This document shows positions 19,007-27,453 of a stretch of 58,476 bases of DNA, in pieces. Source of the DNA: CAWDNM01 sp964521195 (GTDB lineage: Bacteria > Actinomycetota > Coriobacteriia > Anaerosomatales > JAAXUF01). Both the position numbers and the translations under genes were made by a program. Position 1 is the stretch's first letter. Every line of letters starts with the position of its first letter. The stretch spans positions 1 through 58,476 of the forward strand of contig CAZFRE010000010.1 of the NCBI GenBank assembly GCA_964521195.1. The letters run 5' to 3'. Under the pieces are notes generated by a model. The model worked only from the letters and a program-made list of their open reading frames with translations. It was not told the origin of the DNA and searched no databases.

Positions 19007-19255
19007 TCACCCCTTCCTGCGGGCGTTGTGGTGGATGAGCTTGGGCGCATCTTCGACCGACGCGTGAGGCTCCTCGCGCATCCAGCTGAGCGCCTCGTCG
19101 ATGTCGATGCGGATGTAGTGGCCGATCCTGTAGTGCGGCATCTTGCCCTGGCGGACGAGGTTGCGCACCTGGCTGACCGGGACACCCATGACCTCTGCTG
19201 CTTCTTCGGCGGTCGAGAGCTTGGGCGCTGGAACGTTCATGTTGAGTTCGGGCAT
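19007..19255 (-). CDS. Excisionase-like winged helix-turn-helix protein
   Basis: 82 residues; ATG 19255 (AGAGGATGG upstream), with ATG 19239 as alternative. The helix-turn-helix STAEEAAEVMGVPVSQVRNL followed by GKMPHYRIGHYIRI is the MerR/Xis-type DNA-binding fold of helix_turn_helix_17 excisionases. Placed immediately before int with a 5-bp gap, as recombination directionality factors often are. Two inverted repeats (19272-19288 and 19295-19309) lie just upstream and may be its operators. Confidence 0.85.
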   Translation of the reverse strand: MPELNMNVPAPKLSTAEEAAEVMGVPVSQVRNLVRQGKMPHYRIGHYIRIDIDEALSWMREEPHASVEDAPKLIHHNARRKG

Positions 19256-19593
19256 GGCGAAGCCATCCTCTCTGAAGCATCGCTTCAGGAAGTCGCGCCA
19301 TCATGGCGCTGAACTAGGTGGATGGCCTCCCAGCCGAGTCGATCTGAAGTGGGCTCGTGTAGCGGGGGTGGTGCGTTGAGGGGAGACCTACGGCTTCGGG
19401 TAGCGCCCGGGACCTGCTGTGTCCCGCCGGCTCGGACCTATGTGCTCTCGCTTCATCCTCTCGGGTCCTGTCGGAGTTCCCGGCCACGAGTACCGGGCTG
19501 TCAGCTGGTTCGTCATGATCTATGTAGCGCTCTTGTTGCGATGTGAGTGCGTACTGCTCGCAGGTCGTGTCCTCGAGGTAATGTTCCGGCTCA
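19256..19593. other. Gene-free stretch upstream of excisionase
   Basis: 338 bp without a convincing gene. It holds two inverted repeats close to the excisionase start: CTGAAGC-atc-GCTTCAG (19272-19288) and GCGCCAT-c-ATGGCGC (19295-19309). Open frames here lack ribosome binding sites and protein-like composition. Confidence 0.5.
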
Positions 19594-20088
19594 TCACAGG
19601 TTCCGCGCGTCTTCGAGACGGAAACGAACCTCACGCCCGTTGTCGCAGAGACGCCTGTCCAGCGATGTGCCTTCGCAGCACCTGCGCACGTCCGAGAGAT
19701 ATCGTTGAGTGGCAACCTCATTGGCGGGTTCGCACAGATCGGGATGGATCCTGCAGGTGTCGCATTGCATGTCCAAATCCCAGCACTTGGCGAACGGGGC
19801 ACAACCCGCGAGACGCGGACTGGCGAGCAGGAACGCAGGACAGAGAATCTTCGCGTGGCTGTACGGCGCCCCGAGCCCTTCGTGCGAAATCCCGAGCTCA
19901 TCTAGTGCATCCGTGCTGGCGGGGAACGCTGCTGCGAGTCGACCATAAGGGCACCAGCCGAGCTTGTCGCACGGCATGGTGGTTCGTCCCAGGTCGCAAG
20001 ATGGGTCTTGCAGATCCTCCTCGTCTACTGGTCGGCAGATGTAGTCTTCCAGGTCGATCACGTACTTCTCAGTGCTCTTGTCGGCCAT
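19594..20088 (-). CDS. Cysteine-rich protein of unknown function
   Basis: 164 residues from ATG 20088, with an ideal AAGGAGGTG site upstream, which is the main reason to accept it. Twelve Cys residues occur in small clusters (SCDLGRTTMPCDKLGWCPYG; CAPFAKCWDLDMQCDTCRIHPDLC). No signal peptide or TM is seen, so cytosolic metal or Fe-S binding is possible but unproven. Not recognised as any family. Lies between the recombination module and a small winged-helix gene of the island. Confidence 0.75.
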   Translation of the reverse strand: MADKSTEKYVIDLEDYICRPVDEEDLQDPSCDLGRTTMPCDKLGWCPYGRLAAAFPASTDALDELGISHEGLGAPYSHAKILCPAFLLASPRLAGCAPFAKCWDLDMQCDTCRIHPDLCEPANEVATQRYLSDVRRCCEGTSLDRRLCDNGREVRFRLEDARNL

Positions 20089-20250
20089 ATCGGCCCCACC
20101 TCCTTGGTGGTCAAACGGATAGATACATACGCGTCTCCTTCTCGCTGTTACGACGGGTTAGTTTCACACTGCCTTGTGGTGGAGATCGCAGACCGGCAGT
20201 GCGCCGTACAGAGGAATGTCAGGCGTCACCTACCTTTCGAGTGAGGTGCA

Positions 20251-20685
20251 CTAGAGGAGTTCGCAGTCATCGGCGAGGCCTTTGGCCTTCACGGCGTCTC
20301 GCTTCCGTTTGCGGGCTTGGCGCTCCCTGCGGCCTTCGGGGCTGTTGGACCATGTGAGGTCGTAGTGCCGGTCACGAAATACGATGGCGACCGCGTCCTC
20401 GGTGGTCTTGACGAGTCCGCGAGTCTCAAGCTCCGTCAGGACCTGTTCGAGGTCTTCGACTGTGATCCTGATCGTGCACGCGATGTCGCGACGACTCATC
20501 TCAAGCACGCCATGCTCTGCCTGATTGGCTGCGGCGGCGAGCAGTCGCACATAGACGCCGAGGCTGTTGTTGGACAGCAACGCGAACTCGGGTCGGGCGT
20601 TGACCTCGACGTGAAGCCGAAACCAGAACACGTAGACCTCTTTGGCCTCCTCCCCCGCGAGTGACACTGACGTGGTTTCCTGCAT
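20251..20685 (-). CDS. Small winged-helix-like protein, possibly replication-related
   Basis: 144 residues from ATG 20685 (AGGAAGGAA upstream). Residues 30-110 read as a winged helix: FALLSNNSLGVYVRLLAAAA, MSRRDIACTIRITVEDLEQVLTEL, RGLVKTTEDAVAIVFRD. The tail is Arg/Lys-rich (GRRERQARKRKRDAVK). Phage replisome-organiser N-terminal domains and similar element-borne proteins have this shape. Function is inference from fold-like pattern only. Confidence 0.7.
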   Translation of the reverse strand: MQETTSVSLAGEEAKEVYVFWFRLHVEVNARPEFALLSNNSLGVYVRLLAAAANQAEHGVLEMSRRDIACTIRITVEDLEQVLTELETRGLVKTTEDAVAIVFRDRHYDLTWSNSPEGRRERQARKRKRDAVKAKGLADDCELL

Positions 20686-20823
20686 TTCCTTCCTGCCTTC
20701 CTACTCGGGTCGACCCCTTCTGCTAACGTTGGCATCACGAGTCCGTTCTTATGATGCCGCCAGACTACTCCACCTGTGATAGGATTGCAAGCGAAGTCCG
20801 GCCTACCCGGAAATGAGGTCGTC

Positions 20824-21540
20824 GTGGAGCACGAGATCACCACCTTGAGAGTGTCTGAGGTTGTCACACTCACCGGCATGTGCGGCGTCCCCTACGAGGA
20901 ACGTGCGCTGCGCTATGCCCTCAGGGGGATCGGGGTCGAGCCGTCCCGCACTGCGGTGAACAAGACCACTGGTAAGGGACAGATCAAGTTCTATGACGGT
21001 CTTGTGCCGCTTGTGGTGGCGTCGGCCTCAAGATCATCACGCGGACGGGCGCTGAAGGACCTGGGCCGCCCGCTCGACGACTTCCGAGTCATCGCAAAGA
21101 AGTTGATCGGTGACGACACCCCTGCGGCGGTCGAGCGACTGGCCAACTACCTGTTCATCGCCTCGCCGACGTGGGGCATGGACATACCTGTCCTCGCCGA
21201 CACGCTGCACAGAGAACCCTCACTCGTGGATCTCGTGCCCGAGGACGGCGACCTCCTGCTCCGTGTGTTCCTCGAGTACCAGCGACTGCGTGCTGAGTGG
21301 GAACGCACCATGACCCTCACCGACCGGAAGGGCCGAAAGCCGGAGAGCACCGTCAGCTTCACTGAAGAGGTGTGTGCCTTGGTCGTGCCGGCCTTGGTGA
21401 AAGAGGGGGTAGCGCAAACGGTCATCGTTGAAATCGAGGAGCCGGGGATTCTGGGCGAGCGGTTCAGCATCTCGGACTTCTTCGCCGACGATGACGAGCA
21501 GAGCCCGGCCAGACCACCTGAACCACCCGTGTCACGGTGA
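20824..21540 (+). CDS. Hypothetical protein, candidate DNA-binding protein of the island
   Basis: 238 residues from GTG 20824, with GAGG five bases upstream. The N-terminal 65 residues (LRVSEVVTLTGMCGV .. ALRYALRGIGVEPSR .. GKGQIKFYDG) resemble a MerR-like helix-turn-helix. The rest is mixed helix and strand with an acidic C-terminal tail (FFADDDEQSPARPPEPP). The stop codon sits inside an 18-bp perfect palindrome that begins an AT-richer gene-free stretch with two 9-bp direct repeats, so a role in replication or copy control of the excised form is conceivable. No recognised family. Confidence 0.75.
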   Translation: MEHEITTLRVSEVVTLTGMCGVPYEERALRYALRGIGVEPSRTAVNKTTGKGQIKFYDGLVPLVVASASRSSRGRALKDLGRPLDDFRVIAKKLIGDDTPAAVERLANYLFIASPTWGMDIPVLADTLHREPSLVDLVPEDGDLLLRVFLEYQRLRAEWERTMTLTDRKGRKPESTVSFTEEVCALVVPALVKEGVAQTVIVEIEEPGILGERFSISDFFADDDEQSPARPPEPPVSR

Positions 21541-21551
21541 CATGTCACCGT
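21534..21551. repeat. 18-bp perfect palindrome
   Basis: ACGGTGACATGTCACCGT, perfectly self-complementary with no spacer, overlapping the TGA stop of the upstream gene. Such loop-free palindromes are usually protein-binding sites rather than terminators; no U-tract follows. Confidence 0.7.
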
Positions 21552-21883
21552 ATATAGAAGAGTGCAGTACAGGATCGAATAGCAGCGAAGCGAATAGCAC
21601 CGTAAATCCAGAGTGATAAGAACGTAGTTCTCTGCCTACAGGAAGAAGTTCTTAAGGCGATTAGTACAGTGAGCACGTCATCGCAGCGGCCCGATACCTG
21701 TTGGCTGGCTGACTTCGTGCAGCAACACGAGACCACCAAACCAGAGCATGAGGCCGCAACCGCCTGTTCCCTGTCGGCGTTCTGGAGCATCGGACCACGC
21801 CCAGGTGCCCAACGAGATCGATGACTCCTTCTGCGCCTGAAACCGGTACTGATTAGGTGACGGCACCAATCGAAGGAGACCTC
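21552..21883. other. Gene-free, AT-richer stretch with short repeats
   Basis: About 330 bp with no convincing gene. Two direct copies of CGAATAGCA (21576-21584 and 21591-21599, 15-bp period) and short dyads around GTTCT (AGAAC-gta-GTTCT) lie in a segment visibly richer in A/T than the flanking genes. Could hold a replication origin or promoter region of the element; nothing decisive is visible. Confidence 0.4.
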
Positions 21884-22039
21884 GTGACCAACACGGACCA
21901 CATTGCGACGGAAGAGGCAGACGCACGGTTCGAGCTCGCTATCGAAATGGCGGAAAGGACCGCACGGCTGACCGTCGTGGTCATCGCATTCCTAATCGCG
22001 TTGAACCTGCTCGTACTCGCCTTGGCGGTGCTCCAGTAG
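21884..22039 (+). CDS. Small single-pass membrane protein
   Basis: 51 residues from GTG 21884, preceded by AAGGAGACCTC. Acidic N-terminus (VTNTDHIATEEADARFE) and one C-terminal transmembrane helix (VVVIAFLIALNLLVLALAVL). Tail-anchored or N-in topology; no known family. The strong ribosome binding site supports translation. Confidence 0.65.
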   Translation: MTNTDHIATEEADARFELAIEMAERTARLTVVVIAFLIALNLLVLALAVLQ

Positions 22040-22107
22040 AGGCCGCCGGCACTATCTCCCCGGTCCAGTGACCGAGTTCGACGCACCCATTTCTGAAGGA
22101 CGGCACC

Positions 22108-22611
22108 ATGGGTAGACCACGAAGCCCATACGGGCGTACAGCAGCCCGCTACAACCGCCTTGAGCACGGTGTGATGGTAGACGGCATCCTCGGTTCACGA
22201 GGCTCTGACAGGTGCCCTCACGCAGCCACATGCCCAGTCGCCAAAGAAGACGAACTGCGACACCTGTGCGTACCGGGAGAAGAGTGCCCGTGGGAGCGGC
22301 GACTGCTGCAGCGATTCATTCGCGATGCGTCACGCAACTACACCGAATGCCTCGGCTGGCTTACCAGACCGGAACGCGACCTCATCATCTACCGGCTTGG
22401 CATTCTCGCCCTTAGACGGATTCGCCTTAGTGCCCTGATCGCCAACGAGGGACTGATCCGCGACAAGGTCCATCCAGTGTCCGGGCTGCCCTACGGCAAG
22501 GAGTCAGCCCTCGGGATCGGCAGATACGCGACTGCGATCCACAACGAGACTCAGCCGCTGATGACGCTACTGCTGGTGGATCCGGACCGTGCTGCAGCGG
22601 AGTCGGCGTAA
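22108..22611 (+). CDS. Hypothetical protein with Cys motif (element gene)
   Basis: 167 residues from ATG 22108, with GAAGGACGG upstream. The N-terminus (MGRPRSPYGRTAARYNRLEHG) resembles the start of phage small-terminase or homologous element proteins. DRCPHAATCPVAK and LCVPGEECPWERRLL give four Cys in a possible zinc-binding arrangement. The C-terminal half is helical. Not assigned; a small DNA-binding protein is possible. Confidence 0.7.
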   Translation: MGRPRSPYGRTAARYNRLEHGVMVDGILGSRGSDRCPHAATCPVAKEDELRHLCVPGEECPWERRLLQRFIRDASRNYTECLGWLTRPERDLIIYRLGILALRRIRLSALIANEGLIRDKVHPVSGLPYGKESALGIGRYATAIHNETQPLMTLLLVDPDRAAAESA

Positions 22612-22660
22612 CACCTACTGCAGTGGCGCCCAGCACCACTCACAGGAGGTCCGGTTAGCG

Positions 22661-22688
22661 GCATTCGTCTTGAATGCCTCTGAATGCC
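22661..22688. promoter_or_regulatory. Three-half-site repeat GCATTC..GAATGC..GAATGC
   Basis: GCATTC-gtctt-GAATGC-ctct-GAATGC lies about 135 bp before the first gene of the copper cluster. The half-site and its inverted-then-direct arrangement resemble the ArsR-proximal operator at 33497 (CATTC-aagc-GAATG-tcc-GAATG), though spacings differ by one and two bases. Confidence 0.45.
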
Positions 22689-22820
22689 GTCTCCGACAGC
22701 GGTATGACGGGTTCTCCAGCATATCCCACTAGATCTGTCATGAATATGTTGTGAAGTTGCCGACAGTGGCACGGACGTTGCGTTCCAAGTGGGTGTCCGA
22801 AGCGAGGCGTGGAGGCCCCG

Positions 22821-23150
22821 ATGCGACTGGCGGTGAAGCAGCAGAGTGTGATCGCGACGATCCTGGTGGTCGCCGTTGTTGTCGCTGCGCTCGCTGTGTT
22901 TTGCGCTGACGGCATTCACGTGCCATCGGCCGGTGATCTTGGGGACGCCTGCGCTGCTATGACACATGCGGCAGCACTCGGAGCGGCGGACGTCGCCGCA
23001 TCGCCACCCGCGATCGCCTCGATCCTTGTAGCCGTCGTAGTCGGCTTCGCGTCTGCCTTCAACGCAGGGTTCATGCGTCTTGCAGATCGCAGCCTCGCCG
23101 CGTCGATCGGATCATCTGTCGATCCTCTCAACAGCCGGCTTCGGCTCTAG
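22821..23150 (+). CDS. Membrane protein with two TM segments, first gene of copper cluster
   Basis: 109 residues from ATG 22821, preceded by GGAGG; the upstream GTG at 22809 overlaps that site. TM segments at about residues 12-33 (VIATILVVAVVVAALAVF) and 65-85 (ASILVAVVVGFASAFNAGF). Two Cys and several Met lie between them or nearby. Not a recognised family. Position at the head of the HMA/SHOCT/DUF305/CopB run suggests a metal-related envelope role. Confidence 0.75.
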   Translation: MRLAVKQQSVIATILVVAVVVAALAVFCADGIHVPSAGDLGDACAAMTHAAALGAADVAASPPAIASILVAVVVGFASAFNAGFMRLADRSLAASIGSSVDPLNSRLRL

Positions 23151-23280
23151 GATCCTCTCGCCCTCATCAGCATCGAGCTGCTGAGGTACCTGCCCAATCG
23201 TCGAGGCAAGAGCCTCCGATCGCGGCACCCCACGCCCCGCATCGACACGACGCGGGGACGCAGACGAGAGGAACTGAGCC

Positions 23281-23571
23281 ATGACTGCTGTGCACATCCG
23301 GACCGATGGCATGTACTGCGATGCCTGCCCTCACCGCATCGAGTCCCAAATCGAGCACCTGTCGGGCGTGAAAGCCGCACGGGCGTACCGAACGCTACGC
23401 CTTACCTCGGTCCTGTACGACCCGGATCTCATCGACGCGGACACCATCCGTACAGAGATCGCAGGTGCCGGGTTCAACGCCCACGTCGTCACCGCAGGGC
23501 CGGACCCACTGGTGGTCCAGCAACGCCTGAACGCAGAGACCATCGCCCGCACGGGCGAGATAAGGAGATAG
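23281..23571 (+). CDS. Heavy-metal-associated (HMA) domain protein, CopZ-like
   Basis: 96 residues from ATG 23281 (GAGGAACTGAGCC upstream). The metal motif is GMYCDACPHRIE (M-x-C-x2-C) at residues 10-21, followed by the beta-alpha-beta pattern of ferredoxin-like HMA domains. A ~25-residue extension at the C-terminus (RLNAETIARTGEIRR) is unusual for a simple chaperone. Cytosolic; likely delivers Cu(I) or senses it for the ATPase encoded in the same run. The next gene begins 2 bp after its stop. Confidence 0.9.
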   Translation: MTAVHIRTDGMYCDACPHRIESQIEHLSGVKAARAYRTLRLTSVLYDPDLIDADTIRTEIAGAGFNAHVVTAGPDPLVVQQRLNAETIARTGEIRR

Positions 23572-23573
23572 TC

Positions 23574-23990
23574 ATGAACACCAAGATCAAAGTGGCCGTC
23601 GGTACGATCGCCGGCCTCATCGCAGGCGTCATGCTCGTAGGAACCGCAGTCGCGGCACCTCGGATGATGGCGACGCCCGCCTTCAACGGCTACACGATGA
23701 TGAACACGTACCGCACGTCGGGCACCTTCGACCGGCCGAACATCGCCGAGATGAACGCCTTCATGGACCGCTACCGCACCTCGGATGGGTCCGTGGACGT
23801 CGACCGCATGCACGCGGACGTCACGAGCGGCAAGGTCACGCCACCGTGCGCCGGAGGCACGACAAGCAGCGAACCGACCACCGAGGCTCAGGGCGGACAG
23901 CTTTCGTACCGCCGTGGTCCCGCGATGATGCAAGGACTGTCGTCGGGCAGCGGCTCGACCGGCTACGGAATGATGGGTTCGATCTACTAA
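23574..23990 (+). CDS. Exported Met-rich protein
   Basis: 138 residues from ATG 23574 with AAGGAGAT upstream. Signal peptide residues 1-28 (KVAVGTIAGLIAGVMLVGTAVA-A). The mature protein holds many Met residues (APRMMATP, YTMMN, MNAFMDR, AMMQG, YGMMG), a composition common in extracytoplasmic copper-binding proteins. No catalytic motif. Close coupling to the HMA gene supports a copper-buffering role, which is inference. Confidence 0.8.
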   Translation: MNTKIKVAVGTIAGLIAGVMLVGTAVAAPRMMATPAFNGYTMMNTYRTSGTFDRPNIAEMNAFMDRYRTSDGSVDVDRMHADVTSGKVTPPCAGGTTSSEPTTEAQGGQLSYRRGPAMMQGLSSGSGSTGYGMMGSIY

Positions 23991-24076
23991 GAACGTCTAG
24001 AGCGGGGCGGTCGCGTGACTGGGCCGCCCCGCCCCCAGACCTGACCCGGTTCCGACCACTTAAGGAGTGAACTCAA

Positions 24077-24292
24077 ATGATGTTCCTATGGCTTCCGTTC
24101 CTGTTCTTGGTTCCGCTCGCGTTGATGTGGATGATGCGGCCGGACACCGACATGCGTGGCATTGGCCATGCGGGAAGTGTTGCGACACCGACTGCAGCTG
24201 GTCCTGATCCGATTGAGATCGCCCGCCAGCGCTTGGCACGTGGCGAGATCAGCACGGCCGAGTACGAGGAGATCCGACACGCCATCGGCTGA
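24077..24292 (+). CDS. Small membrane protein with SHOCT domain
   Basis: 71 residues from ATG 24077 (AAGGAGTG upstream). One N-terminal TM helix (MFLWLPFLFLVPLALMWMM) and a C-terminal SHOCT domain (IEIARQRLARGEISTAEYEEIRHAI). SHOCT motifs often end small membrane proteins found with copper and DUF305 genes. Paralogous to the SHOCT protein at 25020. Confidence 0.9.
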   Translation: MMFLWLPFLFLVPLALMWMMRPDTDMRGIGHAGSVATPTAAGPDPIEIARQRLARGEISTAEYEEIRHAIG

Positions 24293-24398
24293 CGACGACC
24301 ACGGCGCAGTACGTTGTCGGTGAACGCCGGAAGCGACGTTCGTCGGCTCCGTCCCTCGTTACGGGCATAAAGAAGCGATAGCCAACGGAGGGTGGACC

Positions 24399-24977
24399 AT
24401 GCATAGGGTAGTCACACCGATAGTCGCGGCGGGCCTTATCATCGTCGGCCTGACCGGCATGATCGTGACCGGAGCGTACCTCCAGCCTGTCGTGCCTGTG
24501 GGCACGTCGCCGGCGAGCGGCATGGACGCCATGTTCATCGAGCAGATGATCCCCCACCACGATGATGCGATCGAGATGGCAGAGTTGGCGCTCACGCGTG
24601 CCGAACACCCCGAGATCAGACAGCTTGCGGCAGACATCAAGCGGACCCAGACCGCTGAGAACGCTCAGATGCGGGCCTGGTACCGGGCGTGGTTCGGGAC
24701 CGCTGTCCCTGATGTCGGCGGCTCGTCCTCGATGATGGGCGGCATGATGGGCTCTGGAGCCATGGACATGACCGACCTCGAGGCAGCAAAGCCGTTCGAC
24801 AAGGCGTTCATCGAGGCGATGATCCCCCACCACCAGACCGCGATAATGATGTCGCAGATGGCCGGCGGTGCTTCCGGCAGACCCGAGATGCGGGGACTCA
24901 CGTCGTCGATCATTGAGGCGCAGAGCGCAGAGATCGACAAGATGCAGGCGTGGTACGAGGAATGGTACGGGCGCTGA
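24399..24977 (+). CDS. DUF305 family exported protein (CopM-like)
   Basis: 192 residues from ATG 24399 (ACGGAGGG upstream). An N-terminal hydrophobic anchor or signal peptide (residues 8-30) precedes two DUF305 repeats, each with the signature MIPHH (EQMIPHHDDAIEMAE and EAMIPHHQTAIMMSQ), linked by a Met-rich segment (SSMMGGMMGSGAMDM). In cyanobacterial CopM the family binds copper outside the cytoplasmic membrane. Fits the extracytoplasmic copper-handling set here. Confidence 0.92.
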   Translation: MHRVVTPIVAAGLIIVGLTGMIVTGAYLQPVVPVGTSPASGMDAMFIEQMIPHHDDAIEMAELALTRAEHPEIRQLAADIKRTQTAENAQMRAWYRAWFGTAVPDVGGSSSMMGGMMGSGAMDMTDLEAAKPFDKAFIEAMIPHHQTAIMMSQMAGGASGRPEMRGLTSSIIEAQSAEIDKMQAWYEEWYGR

Positions 24978-25019
24978 TTATCCGCGTTTCACCCGAAGAC
25001 TGAAGGAGCTGGACGAACC

Positions 25020-25304
25020 ATGATGGGTCGAGGATACGGCTACGGCTACGACATGATGGGTGGTTACGGCTGGTTCGGTGCGCTGCTCATGCTCTTCTTC
25101 GGCGCACTGGTCATCGCAGGGATCGTGCTTCTGATCGTATGGGCGGTACGGGCTTCGACGCATCAACCAACCGCCGGCGGCGGCACCGTGCCTCCTGGAG
25201 CGGTCGGCCATGACGAGGCCGTGGCCATCGCCAAGCGCAGGTGTGCGAACGGTGAGATCACGACGCAGGAGTACGACGAGATCATGCGTGCGCTCGGGGG
25301 GTAG
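25020..25304 (+). CDS. Membrane protein with SHOCT domain
   Basis: 94 residues from ATG 25020 (GAAGGAGC upstream). Gly/Tyr/Met-rich N-terminus (MMGRGYGYGYDMMGGYGW), one TM (LLMLFFGALVIAGIVLLIVW), and a C-terminal SHOCT domain (EAVAIAKRRCANGEITTQEYDEIMRAL). Its stop lies 3 bp before the start of the Cu-ATPase gene, so the two are translated from one message. Confidence 0.9.
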   Translation: MMGRGYGYGYDMMGGYGWFGALLMLFFGALVIAGIVLLIVWAVRASTHQPTAGGGTVPPGAVGHDEAVAIAKRRCANGEITTQEYDEIMRALGG

Positions 25305-25307
25305 ACC

Positions 25308-27344
25308 GTGCAAGACCACACGGCGCATCAAGGCATGGAGGCACATGGCGAACAGGCTCCGTCCGCTGGACATGCCACGTCCGAACAAGAGAGTCATTCG
25401 GGCGGCCGGCATGAAGGCCACTCGGTAGCCGACTTCCGTCGTCGTTTCTGGGTCAGTCTCGCACTGACCGTACCCGTGATCCTGATATCGCCGGGTCTGC
25501 CGCTTGTCCCCGGCGGCCGCATCCTCGACGTACTCGGCGCCGACTGGATATTGCTCGCACTCTCGACCGTGCTCTACGTCTACGGCGGCGCTCCGTTCCT
25601 GAAGGGGCTCGTCCGGGAGTTGCGTGATCGCAAGCCGGGGATGATGACGCTTGTCGCCGTCGCCATCAGCGTCGCGTACTTCTACAGTGCGGCCACCGTC
25701 TTCGGACTCGAAGGCATGCCGTTCTTCTGGGAACTCGCCACGCTGATCGACATTATGCTGCTCGGCCATTGGGTCGAGATGCGCTCGGTTGGCGAGGCAT
25801 CCAAAGCGCTCGAATCACTGGCTCGGCTGATGCCGTCTCAGGCGCACCGCAGGAACGCGGACGGCACTACGACGGACGTAGACCTTGGGCAACTGCAGCC
25901 GGGCGACGTGGTCGTGGTCAAGCCCGGCGAGAAGGTCCCGGCCGACGGGGACGTGTTGGAGGGTCGCTCCTCGGTCAACGAGTCGATGCTCACCGGTGAA
26001 TCGGTCCCGGTGTCGAAGTCGACCGGCGACCGCGTCATAGGAGGGTCGGTGAACGGTGAAGGAGCGCTGGCTGTCATCGTCGCCCGAACCGGTGCCGAAT
26101 CGTTCTTGTCGCAGGTGATCGAGCTCGTGCGTGAAGCGCAGGAGTCGAAGTCCAAGACGCAGGATTTGGCCGACCGGGCCGCGATGTGGCTCACGATCGT
26201 CGCACTCGGCGGTGGACTGCTCACGTTCACAACATGGCTCGCCTTGGGACAGACACTGGCCTACGCGATGGAGCGTGCCGTCACCGTCATGGTCATCGCG
26301 TGCCCCCATGCGCTGGGGCTGGCTATCCCCCTAGTGGTCGCCGTCTCCACTGCTCTTGGTGCGACCAACGGCCTGCTGGTTCGCAACCGGATGGCGTTCG
26401 AGAACGCACGTCTCATCGACGCGGTCGTCTTCGACAAGACGGGGACGCTGACGCTGGGGCGCTTCGGCGTCGAAGAGGTCGTGCCAGTCGGCGGCTCCAC
26501 TCGCGATGAGGTCCTGTCGCTGGCCGCATCGATCGAGGAGCTGTCCGAGCACCCGATAGCACGAGCCATCGCAGCAGCCGCAGAAGGCAAGTCGGTTGTG
26601 GAGCACTTCAAGGCCATCCCTGGTAAGGGAGCCGAAGGGCGGATCGATGGCAACACGGTCGCCGTCGTCAGCCCGGGCTACCTGACCGAAGCAGGGATCG
26701 AGCCGCCTGTCGGTGCGGACGACCTAACCTCTGGTGGGCGGACCGTCGTGTTCGTGCTGAGAGACGGATCGGTTATCGGAGCGATATCACTATCTGACAT
26801 CGTGCGACCCGAGTCTGCCGAAACCGTGCGTCGTCTCAAAGAGATGGGCATCGAGCCGATCATGCTCACCGGCGACAACATTGTGGTAGCTGAGCGGGTC
26901 GCCTCACAACTCGGTATTGAGAGGTTCTTCGCCGAGGTGCTTCCCGCCGACAAGGCCGCCACGGTGCAGCGGATCCGATCGGAGGGCAAGATCGTGGCGA
27001 TGGTCGGAGACGGCGTCAACGATGCTCCCCCGCTAGCGACTGCGGATGTCGGTATCGCCATAGGTGCTGGAACGGATGTGGCCGTCGCCACAGCCGATGT
27101 CGTGCTCGTTCGCAGCGATCCGAACGACATACCCACGGTAATCTCTTTGGCACAAGCCACCTACGGGAAGATGGTGCAGAACCTCGCGTGGGCGACCGGC
27201 TACAACGTCGTTGCCATCCCGCTTGCAGCCGGCGTGTTCGCAGGTATGGGAATCCTACTCAGTCCCGCGATCGGCGGCCTGTTCATGTCGGCATCGACGG
27301 TCATCGTCGCCATCAACGCCCGGATGCTGCGAATCAAGCCGTAA
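25308..27344 (+). CDS. copB: CopB-type copper-exporting P1B ATPase (CPH motif)
   Basis: 678 residues from GTG 25308 with GGGGGTAG upstream. The N-terminal ~45 residues are His-rich (DHTAHQGMEAHGEQ .. GGRHEGH) and there is no HMA domain. P1B core: actuator TGES (~229), the transmembrane metal motif CPH (~331, ACPHALGLAIP), phosphorylation DKTGT (~375), SEHP (~413), MLTGDN (~520) and GDGVND (~566). CPH with a His-rich N-terminus defines the P1B-3 (CopB) group, which exports Cu(II)/Cu(I), rather than the CPC CopA group. Last gene of the copper run. Confidence 0.95.
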   Translation: MQDHTAHQGMEAHGEQAPSAGHATSEQESHSGGRHEGHSVADFRRRFWVSLALTVPVILISPGLPLVPGGRILDVLGADWILLALSTVLYVYGGAPFLKGLVRELRDRKPGMMTLVAVAISVAYFYSAATVFGLEGMPFFWELATLIDIMLLGHWVEMRSVGEASKALESLARLMPSQAHRRNADGTTTDVDLGQLQPGDVVVVKPGEKVPADGDVLEGRSSVNESMLTGESVPVSKSTGDRVIGGSVNGEGALAVIVARTGAESFLSQVIELVREAQESKSKTQDLADRAAMWLTIVALGGGLLTFTTWLALGQTLAYAMERAVTVMVIACPHALGLAIPLVVAVSTALGATNGLLVRNRMAFENARLIDAVVFDKTGTLTLGRFGVEEVVPVGGSTRDEVLSLAASIEELSEHPIARAIAAAAEGKSVVEHFKAIPGKGAEGRIDGNTVAVVSPGYLTEAGIEPPVGADDLTSGGRTVVFVLRDGSVIGAISLSDIVRPESAETVRRLKEMGIEPIMLTGDNIVVAERVASQLGIERFFAEVLPADKAATVQRIRSEGKIVAMVGDGVNDAPPLATADVGIAIGAGTDVAVATADVVLVRSDPNDIPTVISLAQATYGKMVQNLAWATGYNVVAIPLAAGVFAGMGILLSPAIGGLFMSASTVIVAINARMLRIKP

Positions 27345-27399
27345 CTGACCGGGCGGCCCTTGCTGGTGGTCACCGGATGCATCCCGCCTGGACAGCGAA

Positions 27400-27431
27400 G
27401 GCGCCCCGCTCCGCGATGGGAACGAGGCGCC
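27400..27431 (-). terminator. Terminator of small exported peptide gene (minus-strand)
   Basis: Stem of 12 pairs closed by GGCGCC/GGCGCC with an 8-nt loop. Two G-U pairs form only in the minus-strand RNA (they would be A-C in the other), which assigns direction to the gene at 27454. Confidence 0.65.
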
Positions 27432-27453
27432 CGCTCGAATCGAGTGGATCGGA

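Noticed and set aside
19314..19901. 195-codon minus-strand frame overlapping the Cys-rich gene
   Set aside because: Arg/Ser/Pro-rich shadow composition, no ribosome site, and overlap with a gene that has an ideal AAGGAGGTG site.
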